From Chrysopilus asiliformis (taxonomy: Eukaryota > Arthropoda > Insecta > Diptera > Rhagionidae), in the NCBI GenBank assembly GCA_964034945.1, contig OZ035960.1, positions 74,259,085 to 74,323,084 on the forward strand: 64,000 nt of DNA, written 5' to 3'. A program made the position numbers and the translations under genes. Positions 45,064-54,090 of the stretch are shown here, piece by piece (the stretch's first letter is position 1; each line of letters starts with the position of its first letter). The notes beneath the pieces are model-generated. The model was not told the origin of the DNA. It saw only the letters and a list, made by a program, of their open reading frames with translations, and ran no database searches.

Positions 45064-46758
45064 ATGCCATTCGAGAGTAACATCCTAACAAAGGACGACC
45101 TTAAAAGGATTAACCAATTAGAAATCGACTCACAAAAATTACAAGAAGAAAACCATAAGCAAAAGAAAAATCTCGACAGATTCGAATCCAATTTCAAAAA
45201 CGTAAAAGATATCCTGTCGACAGAAATCCAATTGAGAATTCCGCGACACGAATTTCAAGAATTCGAGCTAGAATTAAATGCTATCCCTGGAAAAGACGAA
45301 CAGATTGAGAAACAACTTAATAAAATAATCGAAACCATTAAGTTGGAAGAAAGTCAATACATCAAAGAAATCGATAACTCCAAAAATAAAATCAAATTTT
45401 TGGTGGAAGAAATCGATAGCCTTCAGCAACAATTAAAGGAGGCAACGGAAATGGTAGACATTTACGAAGAGGAAAGTAACAAGGACAACAAAGTTACAAC
45501 TAGTAAAGCGATCTTACAAAATCTTAATAAGAACAGACAAGAGGAGGAAATAGCATCCCTAAAGAACGAATTGGCAAAACTTACAGCGGAACTCAAAGAT
45601 AGGGAACAGGAAAAATCCAACGCCTTGTTAAAAGTAACCCATATACAGAAATCTTTGGAAAAATATACCAGAACAGAGAAACAAACCGAAATCAAAAATC
45701 CTTTTAGTACACAAGAAAAATCAAAAGTAAAAATGACTAACGCCACTGAGATGTACGAAAAAATCATGGATATGTGTAGTAGATACATTCCCACCTTTTC
45801 AGGACAGCGTTCCCCAAAACTAACGAACGAGGTGTTAAGATTTATCTCGATAGCAAAGGACTTAAATGACAGGCTATCAGAAGAGGAAAAAGTCACTTTC
45901 GCATCTTGTATAAAATACAAACTCACAGACGATGCTTACTACCTGGTGAGTACGGAGAGACCAGAAACAGTAAAGGAAATCCTGGACCTATTGAAGAAAA
46001 ACTACGTCGCAAAAAAGGGATTCGAAGAAGTAAGGGCCGAAATGACCTCAAGCAAACAACGACCTGGAGAAAGCGTAGAAGATTACGCAGATCGTTTAAA
46101 ACACCTTCTGGACGAGACTAGGTACGCAATAGAAGCGGAATATCCCACAGGTCATGAAGGACTTATGAAAGAGGCGGAAAAAGAGGTGGTAACCGTTTTC
46201 AAGAAGGGATTAATAAACCACCAAATACGTCAACTCTTGGTAGGTAACCGGGCCAACAATTTAGAAGAAATAAAAGAGGAAGCCAAATTCCTAGAAAAAG
46301 ACATCAAAAGACTAAACCTCACAGAACCTAACCCACCCCAACAACAAAACCTGTATAACAGAAACTATCAAGGCGGACCCTCCAATGCAAATAGGAACGT
46401 TCCCCCCCCAAACATGAGAAATAACAAACAACTATTGGTGTGTAGTTTCTGTGGGAAAAGGGGACACCTTGAACGGGATTGCTACGCAAAGGGAAACCAA
46501 ACCTTTTGCACCAAGTGCAACACTTACGGACATGACAGAAATAGTTGTCAAGGCCCGCAACAGCAAGTAAGGGTGTTAAATGATCTAAATTCAACAATAA
46601 ATCCTCGCGTTTTATATTGCCAATTCTGTAAAACTACCGACCACTACACGGACATTTGTGTTCGAAAATACAAAGCTGAACTTGAAGAACAGGGAAACGG
46701 AAGCAGGCAGTCCGGAAGCACGACGGTTACTGCCAGTCCGAGCACCCCAACAATGTAA
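45064..46758 (+). CDS. Gag of element A
   Basis: The intact 564-codon frame starts at ATG 45064. Residues ~8-205 are a strongly charged coiled coil (E/K/Q-rich heptads). A capsid-like domain follows at ~225-420 (IPTFSGQRSPKL, ETVKEILDLLKKNY, GESVEDYADRLKHLL). Three CCHC zinc knuckles start at residues 460 (CSFCGKRGHLERDC), 482 (CTKCNTYGHDRNSC) and 519 (CQFCKTTDHYTDIC). Gag forms the particle and binds RNA. Three knuckles and the long coiled coil are unusual among gypsy Gags. The -1 shift site near the end leads into protease. Confidence 0.93.
   Translation: MPFESNILTKDDLKRINQLEIDSQKLQEENHKQKKNLDRFESNFKNVKDILSTEIQLRIPRHEFQEFELELNAIPGKDEQIEKQLNKIIETIKLEESQYIKEIDNSKNKIKFLVEEIDSLQQQLKEATEMVDIYEEESNKDNKVTTSKAILQNLNKNRQEEEIASLKNELAKLTAELKDREQEKSNALLKVTHIQKSLEKYTRTEKQTEIKNPFSTQEKSKVKMTNATEMYEKIMDMCSRYIPTFSGQRSPKLTNEVLRFISIAKDLNDRLSEEEKVTFASCIKYKLTDDAYYLVSTERPETVKEILDLLKKNYVAKKGFEEVRAEMTSSKQRPGESVEDYADRLKHLLDETRYAIEAEYPTGHEGLMKEAEKEVVTVFKKGLINHQIRQLLVGNRANNLEEIKEEAKFLEKDIKRLNLTEPNPPQQQNLYNRNYQGGPSNANRNVPPPNMRNNKQLLVCSFCGKRGHLERDCYAKGNQTFCTKCNTYGHDRNSCQGPQQQVRVLNDLNSTINPRVLYCQFCKTTDHYTDICVRKYKAELEEQGNGSRQSGSTTVTASPSTPTM
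46692..46734 (+). promoter_or_regulatory. -1 frameshift site and stem-loop of A
   Basis: GGGAAAC (46692-46698) is read in gag as G-GGA-AAC, a standard slippery heptamer. After a 7-base spacer, GGCAGTCCG (46706-46714) pairs with CGG (46724-46726) and ACTGCC (46729-46734) around a two-base bulge. The protease frame is the -1 frame and is closed just upstream of the heptamer. Confidence 0.78.
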
Positions 46759-47582
46759 CGTGCAACTCCCCATTTCTCCCCCCTAACAAGGACCCTGACC
46801 GCTCTAAACAAGAAATCGACTTTTTAGGAAAATATACTATAAAATTAAATATGGACATAGCAAAATTCCCGAACCTGATAATGATGGTGGACACTGGGTC
46901 CGACTGTAACTTACTAAAACTCAGCCGTTTAAGAGAAATAGTAACAATAAACACAAAAGAAACCATAACGATAGGAGACATTTTTGGTTCAATGAACCAT
47001 TCTATCGGTACTTGTACCGCTGCTATCGAAATAGGCAGTAGCAAGTACGATTGTAAATTTCATATCATCCATGATACAGATTCTATACCTTCAGACGGTA
47101 TACTAGGTATACCTTTCTTGAAGGAAAAAGCAGTAATCGACTGCGTAAAAAACAAACTTACAGTCTCCACGAGTTCCTCAATCTCAGCAAAGCCCCCATT
47201 GAAAGGCAAATCACCACGACCCCTTTTTCAACATGTAGACCTGAGTTTAGGAACCCCTGACGACGTTTTGAAGAACTATAAAATTAACGGGACACCCCCA
47301 TCGGGCCATGTATTGAACATGGGAAGTGAAAGTCTCTATTTTAAAAAACGAACAGAAAACATAACCGAAGATATGAAAGACAAAATACAAACATTAGAAA
47401 CCGCCATTTCAGCGTCAAAGCACGCCTTAAATTTACTAAAGAAAAAAAAGGAAAGTACCAGAGAAACATTCAACACCTTTAGGTCTTCGCCGCTGGTAAA
47501 AACCAAAACAACCCCGGAACCCAACCCCCTGCCCCTAATAAACCCAAATTATATACCCTTGAAAACTGCAACGAATACTTAA
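46699..47582 (+). CDS. Protease region of A
   Basis: This is reached by -1 frameshift from gag; the first ATG is at 46851. Retropepsin signatures are MMVDTGSDCNLL (catalytic D at residue 14 from that ATG) and SDGILGIPFL about 75 residues later. A lysine-rich linker follows, and the frame stops at TAA 47580-47582. A second in-frame TAA (47616-47618) precedes the RT frame, which is in the same phase; so either pol is reached by re-initiation, or two mutations separate protease from RT in this copy. Confidence 0.85.
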
Positions 47583-47618
47583 TTGCAAGTAAAGGAAATG
47601 AAAATAATTAAAAATTAA

Positions 47619-49961
47619 GTGATTATAAATAAAGAAGTAAAAGATTATAATTATTATACAAGAAGAAAAACAGCCCCTGAATATATGCCCCTGCTAGCTT
47701 GTAAGTCTCTGCCCCTGATACCCCCGTCTCTGCCCCTGATAACCCCGTCTGTGCCCCTGACACCCCCGTCTCTGCCCATGATAACCCTGTCTGTGCCCAT
47801 GATAACCCCGTCTGTGCCCCTGACAACCCCGTCTCTGCCCCTGATAACCCCGTCTGTGCCCCTGACACCCCCGTCTCTGCCTCTGTTACCCCAGTCTCTG
47901 CCCCTGATAGCTTGTAAGGCTCTATCCCCGATAACCCCTAACTCCCTTATCCCGATAGACAACCCTCGAAGGACACTGTCTATCACCGAGGAGAAGAAAA
48001 CAAGGTCAATCCAACCTCGCATGGGGATTGACCAAGCGAACTCTCCAAACACCCTTAAGTCCCTGCCCCTCATAACCACTAACTCCTTTCCCCCGATAGA
48101 CAACCCTCGAAAGGCACTGTCTATCACTGAGGAGAAGAAAACAAGGCCAATCCAACCTCGCATGGGGATTGACCAACCAAGCTCTCCACACAGTACCCAC
48201 CACCTTCCCCAAAAGTTAGGACCTAGAACCGAAAAAATTGTAATGGTACCCATGAATACTGATGAAGAAATGGTGTGTATTAAAAAAGAAATTCTACCCG
48301 GTGTGTTTTCTAGTAACACCATAGTTAGGCCACATGAGGGACATGCATATGTGGCAGTAATAAACGTCACAATGAAACAAATTACCTTACCCCCTCTGGA
48401 GCTAGAAACTGAACCACTATCAAACTATAGAGTGTATAAGTCAGAAATCCCGAGTTCTCAAAAACATGGTACACAGGTCAATACGTTTAGAACAAGACTC
48501 GTAAAAGAGTCTATGACTTTAGACGAAGGCCTTAATATAGAAGAACGTTCCTCAATATCACAGCTCTGTGCGGAATATAATGACATCTTCCACTTACCAG
48601 GAGATAGCCTTTCATATACCAACACAAACACCTTTAAAATACCCTTACTCGAAGATAAGGGGCCTATATACAAAAAACAATATCGAATCCCAGCAGCCCA
48701 CACTGGTGAGTGTGCCCGACAAATCAATGCATTGATTCAAGAAGATATTATCGAGCCAAGTACCAGTCCATTCAACTCGCCAGTAATCTTGGTACCCAAA
48801 AAAGGAACCAACGAGGATGGAACAAGGAAACTTAGACTATGTGTAGACTTTAGGGAACTCAATAAGGTCTGCATCCCCTACGTGTATCCTCTACCTCGTA
48901 TCGAGGAAATCTTAGATCAATTAGGGCATTCTCGGTATTTCACCACCCTTGATCTCGCTAGTGGGTACCATCAAGTGCTGATCGACCCCGCCGATAGAGA
49001 AAAAACAGCATTCAGTGTCAACTATGGACACTATCAATATAAGCGAATCCCTTTCGGATTAAAAAACGCACCTGGTTTCTTCCAGTCCCTCCTGAACGGA
49101 ATCCTAACGGGACTGCAAGGAATACATTGTTTTGTATATTTAGACGACGTAGTAATCTTCGCCAGTAACTTGGCTACGCACAATGATAAACTACGAGAAG
49201 TTTTTCAACGATTTAGAAAGGCAAACCTGAAAATACAGCCTACAAAATGCCAATTTCTAAAACGAGAAATAATTTACTTAGGACATATCTGCTCCGAACA
49301 AGGTGTTCACCCAGACCCCAGGTTAGTGGAAGTAGTACAAAAGTACCCACAACCCAAAACCCTAAAGCAGGTACAGTCATTCCTGGGGCTAGCAAATTAT
49401 TACCGCAAGTTCATTCCGAACTTCTCTAAATTAGCGAACCCCATCAACCGACTACTGAGGAAAGACGTTAAATTCCATTGGAGTAACAATTGTGAAGGAT
49501 CTTTTCAAAAATTAAAAAACTCTTTAACGTCCCCCCCAGTTCTCTCATACCCCGATTTCCAGAAGGAATTTACCTTGATCACTGATGCAAGTGGCGAATC
49601 GTTGGGGGCCATTTTAGAACAAGAAGGACGCCCCATCAGTTACGCGAGTCGAACTTTGAATCCGGCCGAGAGAAATTACTCCACGACCGAGAGAGAAATG
49701 TTAGCGATAGTGTGGGCTACGCGAAACTTCAGATGTCATTTGTTAGGTAGGCATTTCAAGGTAATCACGGATCACCAGCCTTTAAAAGGAATTTTTAAGG
49801 TAAGGGATACAACCTGCCGTATGACTAGATTCCATCAGAAACTATCAGAATTCGATTTGAAATTTTATATAAGGCGGGAAAAAACAATCAAAACGCTGAC
49901 TGTCTGTCTAGAATTCCATGCCAACCTCCCACTAACAACGAAACCAAGGGAATTTGTCTAG
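47619..49961 (+). CDS. Reverse transcriptase and RNase H of A (frameshifted at end)
   Basis: The first ATG is at 47685. Residues ~25-105 are proline-rich repeats (SLPLITPSVPLTPPSLP), followed by a twofold repeat containing LSITEEKKTR (47952 and 48093, period 141 bp). The RT domain has LCVDFRELNKVC, IPFGLKNAPGFFQ and YLDD at 507-510; RNase H begins ITDASGESLGAIL with its first Asp at 656 and includes NYSTTEREMLAIVWA. At about 49880 a one-base indel switches frame: the expected ADCLSR end of RNase H lies in the other frame, which continues to the integrase. The product as written ends with an unrelated tail. Confidence 0.9.
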   Translation: MIINKEVKDYNYYTRRKTAPEYMPLLACKSLPLIPPSLPLITPSVPLTPPSLPMITLSVPMITPSVPLTTPSLPLITPSVPLTPPSLPLLPQSLPLIACKALSPITPNSLIPIDNPRRTLSITEEKKTRSIQPRMGIDQANSPNTLKSLPLITTNSFPPIDNPRKALSITEEKKTRPIQPRMGIDQPSSPHSTHHLPQKLGPRTEKIVMVPMNTDEEMVCIKKEILPGVFSSNTIVRPHEGHAYVAVINVTMKQITLPPLELETEPLSNYRVYKSEIPSSQKHGTQVNTFRTRLVKESMTLDEGLNIEERSSISQLCAEYNDIFHLPGDSLSYTNTNTFKIPLLEDKGPIYKKQYRIPAAHTGECARQINALIQEDIIEPSTSPFNSPVILVPKKGTNEDGTRKLRLCVDFRELNKVCIPYVYPLPRIEEILDQLGHSRYFTTLDLASGYHQVLIDPADREKTAFSVNYGHYQYKRIPFGLKNAPGFFQSLLNGILTGLQGIHCFVYLDDVVIFASNLATHNDKLREVFQRFRKANLKIQPTKCQFLKREIIYLGHICSEQGVHPDPRLVEVVQKYPQPKTLKQVQSFLGLANYYRKFIPNFSKLANPINRLLRKDVKFHWSNNCEGSFQKLKNSLTSPPVLSYPDFQKEFTLITDASGESLGAILEQEGRPISYASRTLNPAERNYSTTEREMLAIVWATRNFRCHLLGRHFKVITDHQPLKGIFKVRDTTCRMTRFHQKLSEFDLKFYIRREKTIKTLTVCLEFHANLPLTTKPREFV

Positions 49962-51193
49962 TTATAACCCGGGCACGGGCGGCAGAGAATCCATCACTGC
50001 TACTAGACCCCACGAATAAAACATCTCACACGCCAGCAACCCCTATCGAAAAACCCACCCCAATTCTCACCAACAAAACAAGAAAACCTGCAAAAAATAA
50101 CGCAAATGATCCCACTAAATTCAAGAAACCTGCTAAGGGGAACGTTAAAGAAGTAACAAACCCTTCTCAAGTGAAGCTAATACTGAAAGATTATCACGAC
50201 TCAAAATTCGGTGGTCATTTCGGCACTACAAAGACATACGCACGAATACGAAAACATTTCCGATGGAAAAAAAATGAGGGAGCAAATTGCAAGATACGTG
50301 AAGACTTGCCGCAAATGTCAAATAAACAAAACCGCTAGGAAAATCAAAATGCCTTTAGTCATACCCGAAGTGGCCCAACGACCCTTCGACAAGGTATACG
50401 TTGATATAGTCGGACCCCTACCACCAACTCCCACGGGAAACCGATACATATTATCATTTCTAGATGATTTAACGCGGTATGTTGACTTTGTAGCCATCCC
50501 CGACCAAGAGGCTACAACCGTGGCGAAAGCCTTGGTGGAACAGATAATAAGCCGATATTCCTTACCTAAATCCTTAATCACGGATCAAGGGACCAACTTT
50601 ACGAGCGCAGTTTTTAAATCTATATGCAAACTACTCGGCATCAAAAAACTGCAAACAACGGCATATCACCCGCAAGCAAATGCAGTAGAAAGACAGCATT
50701 CCACCTAAGATGCTTGGTAGGTGGAAACCCCCAGATTTGGGACGAATTTCTAAGAACAGCGGCATTTGCCTACAATAACTCGAAACACGAAGGCACTAAA
50801 CTAACCCCCATGGAAACCTTGTTTGGCTTTGTTGCAGAAATACCTAGCAACCTCCAAAGAAATCCTGAACCCTTATACAATGCGGAAAGCTACCAAGCAC
50901 AGTTGAAATTTAAACTCCAAAAGACTTTCGAAGTAGCTCGAAAAAACTTAATTAAGGCAAAAATGAAATCCAAGGCCTACCACGATCAGAGAGCCAACCC
51001 ACAAGCCTTCCATATTGGGGAAGACGTGCTAATACAAAACGAAGCACGCCCTAATAAATTAACGCCTATCTACAAGGGACCTTACAAAATCGTAATAGTA
51101 AACTCCCCAGAGAATGTTACAATACAACAAGGAAGAAAACTAAAAAGAGTACATGTCAATCGACTAAAAAAATTTACAAATAACCTCGAATAA
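49885..51193 (+). pseudogene. Integrase of A (two more frameshifts)
   Basis: After the RNase H indel the frame gives a linker and the first half of the integrase zinc finger (HDSKFGGHFGTTKTYARIRKHF, near 50190-50260). An A-run at 50265-50272 shifts the frame, and the Cys pair CRKC follows in the frame beginning 50211. The core has YVDIVGP (D65 of that frame), ITDQGTNF (D125) and AVERQH (E160), with 34 residues between the last two. A third indel near 50700 breaks the frame; the rest (from LVGGNPQIWDEFLRTA to the C-terminal GPYKIV..) continues to 51193. All active-site residues remain, but the copy cannot make one intact protein. Confidence 0.85.
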
Positions 51194-53293
51194 CACTCTT
51201 TACTTCCTTCCCCTTCTTGTATATTGTTGTCTAGTACCCAACTATTCAAGTCCTGTCAACCAATGGAGGTTTTGCTGAAATGACTGAGGTTAAAACGACA
51301 TTCATTACATTTTACTATAAATTCATTAAATTAATGGAACTTCTTAATAGTATATTTCTTCTAAATTATGATTCTTCATCTTGTAGAAAATTGTATAGAA
51401 CTCGAACTGCTCAATGTTTAATTGAATTCGTCTGGTTAAATTTTAACTCATTTCCAATGAATTTTGTTATCGTAAAATTCCAATTGTTACCAAACCTTTA
51501 AATTTTTTTCCAAAACCTCTAATCTTTATGTTAGAATTATATTATACCTTATGACTCGGGATTTCGGTTAGAGCAAATCATAAAACGCCGGTAGGACTGG
51601 TGTATATATATATATGTATAGATAATATAAGACTCCAGAGTATATTCATTACGATGCCGGAGTTCATTATCGTGAGTGGAAAATGAGATCTAAAATATAA
51701 TTTTAAGATTTAAAATTAAAGCCATTAGATGGCCAGTTGTTATTGCGGAAACTCCTCATCGTAATTATAATTAAGAATTTGTATGATCTCCTAATTACAA
51801 TTTTTAAATTAGTTGTATGCCCTCCTAATCAAATTTTATATGGCTTTATGTAGACATCAAGTAAGTATTTGGTCCTCGCGAATCAGTACGAAATTTACGG
51901 ACTGCTGATATTTAAATCCGCGGAAATACAAAGTTGTGGTTTCAAAACCCTAGTAAAAGTATGCACTTCGGTATCATAACTTGGGTGCAACAACAATGTT
52001 CCTGTTCAATACTGTGGTTCTATTGTGGTTCTCCGGCCCAATAAAATACCAGCTGTATACTCCCTGGAAAATGTCACGAAATAATTTTCCTGATCCAAAA
52101 TATATTTTGTTCCTTTTAAAGATACTGTTATATATTGTTCCTTTTAAAGATTTAAAATTAAAGGATTTTAACAAAAGAATGAAGACGAAATATTTTTTTT
52201 TAAATTTAAAATTGACACTCCCTGTCAGGAGTTATTAGATTCAAGTTTACACGCCAACACTTCTATGACATCCCCGATCCCTCCCCTTTTCATGGTAGAT
52301 TTGAACCAACCAATACTAAAAACACTACAGATTTGGATCGTGAGAAGCAATGACACCAACAACAATTTGGATCATGAGAAGCAGTGACACCAACAACCAC
52401 CATGCTGGTTTCCACTGTGTCGTTCCAATTTTGGTATGTGTTATACCAAATCACTCTAATCCTTTGTGTTCAAATCAGTTCACAATCACCCTCGAACGAA
52501 TTACTTAACACACAAATATTGCTCTGGGACATAACACGTAATATTGACCCCTACTCTAACTTACTGGATAAAATCCAATGAAGATGGAACTTTTTCTGCC
52601 CTTGGCACAAAATTCCCAAGTCGATTTCCATTTATAAAATTTAACCCCATCTCTTATCTGATGTTCACTATGAGGACATAACATGATATAAAAAAAAAAA
52701 AAAATATCCTTTTCTTCGTCTCATCAGTCATCAGTCTCCTTATTCTCGTCCCTTGGGGCAACTGCACACCTTGACACTTATAACTTTAAGTTAGCTTCTA
52801 GCATTCCAAGATTTCACCTACTCCATGTTGAAGAACAAAACCTACCTCTGTAACATCCGGTTTCTTGTGAATCTTGCGATGACTCCATACTGACTGATAC
52901 CCAGTGACACATGGAAGGTACACTGACCGGGAACACACTACCCAGTATTCCTTCTAAATTAAGTCACAAGAGAACATCACGCTAACGTAAACTCAGCGTG
53001 GTCCTGTTATTGATAAAAAAAAAATCACTAATTTCTTCCTGTGACACTTTTACTAACTATTTAGTTTCTCTTTAGTCCGATTTTGTTTACTTCAACTTCT
53101 ATCACTTTACGTAGTTAGATAGTAGCTACCTATATTATAAATTAGTACCAACGACAAGTCGGTACAAATTGCTTTCCAACTAGTATTCGTCACGTTTACT
53201 GACCAATTACAGACCACACTAAACACCAAAATTAACCACTATTGACACGATTCATATCACCTCTTCTATACATCAACAAAAAACAAAAAAAAA
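51194..53293 (+). other. 2.1 kb between integrase and the accessory gene
   Basis: I see no supported gene. Open frames are short and AT-driven. A twofold 39-bp repeat with TGAGAAGCAGTGACACCAACAAC-like units lies near 52330-52400. There are no transposon ends or LTRs. It is unusually long for the gap between pol and env in gypsy elements. Confidence 0.5.
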
Positions 53294-53992
53294 ATGCACT
53301 GCAAATATTGCAAACAGACAACCCATACCACACAGAATTGTAACAAAAGGCTGTTCAATTATTACAAGAACAAGTACTCGCCGGAATATGCTCAAAGGAA
53401 GATGAAGGAATTGGCTGAAAAAAGGAAAACAAAAAGAAGCGAGGGATCAAGACCGGTGACCCAAGCCAATGACCCAGTTCCTTCAACCTCCCGCGCCAAC
53501 CGCCCGATTGTTCGAGTGCCCCCGAATAACCACTTGGACAACGAAGCGTTGCCACCACTAGAACGCACCTTCAGTTTCGATGTAAGCCGTAATAACGAGA
53601 GCACCCTCACAATCAGGGTCCTCACAGGGTTCTCAGAACATCCACTCACCCTGGCCATAGACACCACCTCGCAACACAACGCCGTGTGTGATACATCCAT
53701 GGATGTATGGGAGGAGGTAATGAACCCCAATATCTTAACACCCACTATGGTACGAACTCCGGGATACCCCGCTCAAGAACTGGAGTCTTTAGGCACCGAA
53801 TCCACATATATTGAAAACCGGCATATTCGGCAGACGTTTCAAGTGGTCGAAAGATTCGAGATACAGGGCACGAACGTCGACGGGATACTTGGAAACAACT
53901 TTTTGGAAGAATTTCAGTGCGTAATAAACTACGCCACAAGAAAACTAACAGGGCGCTATCGGGAAAATTTATTGGCTATGAGACCCCGATAA
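53294..53992 (+). CDS. Accessory protein of A: zinc knuckle plus retropepsin-like domain
   Basis: The 232-codon intact frame begins at an ATG after an A-rich run. Residues 3-16 form a CCHC knuckle, CKYCKQTTHTTQNC, most like the third Gag knuckle (CQFCKTTDHYTDIC). A lysine-rich basic helix and a P/S/T linker follow (to ~85). The rest has a protease-like order: strand LTIRVLTG, LTLAIDTTSQHNAV with D123-T124-T125 where retropepsins have D-T/S-G, and VDGILGNNFLEEF (D196-G200), matching SDGILGIPFL of the A protease. I infer a copied nucleocapsid-protease module with an altered active site, perhaps non-catalytic and RNA-binding. I know no such gene between pol and env in gypsy elements. It lies 98 bp before env, in a different phase. 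Confidence 0.8.
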   Translation: MHCKYCKQTTHTTQNCNKRLFNYYKNKYSPEYAQRKMKELAEKRKTKRSEGSRPVTQANDPVPSTSRANRPIVRVPPNNHLDNEALPPLERTFSFDVSRNNESTLTIRVLTGFSEHPLTLAIDTTSQHNAVCDTSMDVWEEVMNPNILTPTMVRTPGYPAQELESLGTESTYIENRHIRQTFQVVERFEIQGTNVDGILGNNFLEEFQCVINYATRKLTGRYRENLLAMRPR

Positions 53993-54090
53993 CTTGCTTC
54001 GACCAATGAAGAAATCATGGTAATAATATAAAATTATTTTTTTTCATTCTACTTTTTAGGTGTCCAGGACAAAACAGACCCCAACCCAAT

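Noticed and set aside
45462..45926. 154-codon minus-strand frame
   Set aside because: Antisense shadow of A gag.
47623..48370. Minus-strand frames opposite A pol rich in Gly/Arg or Gly/Leu
   Set aside because: Shadows of the proline-rich repeats on the coding strand.
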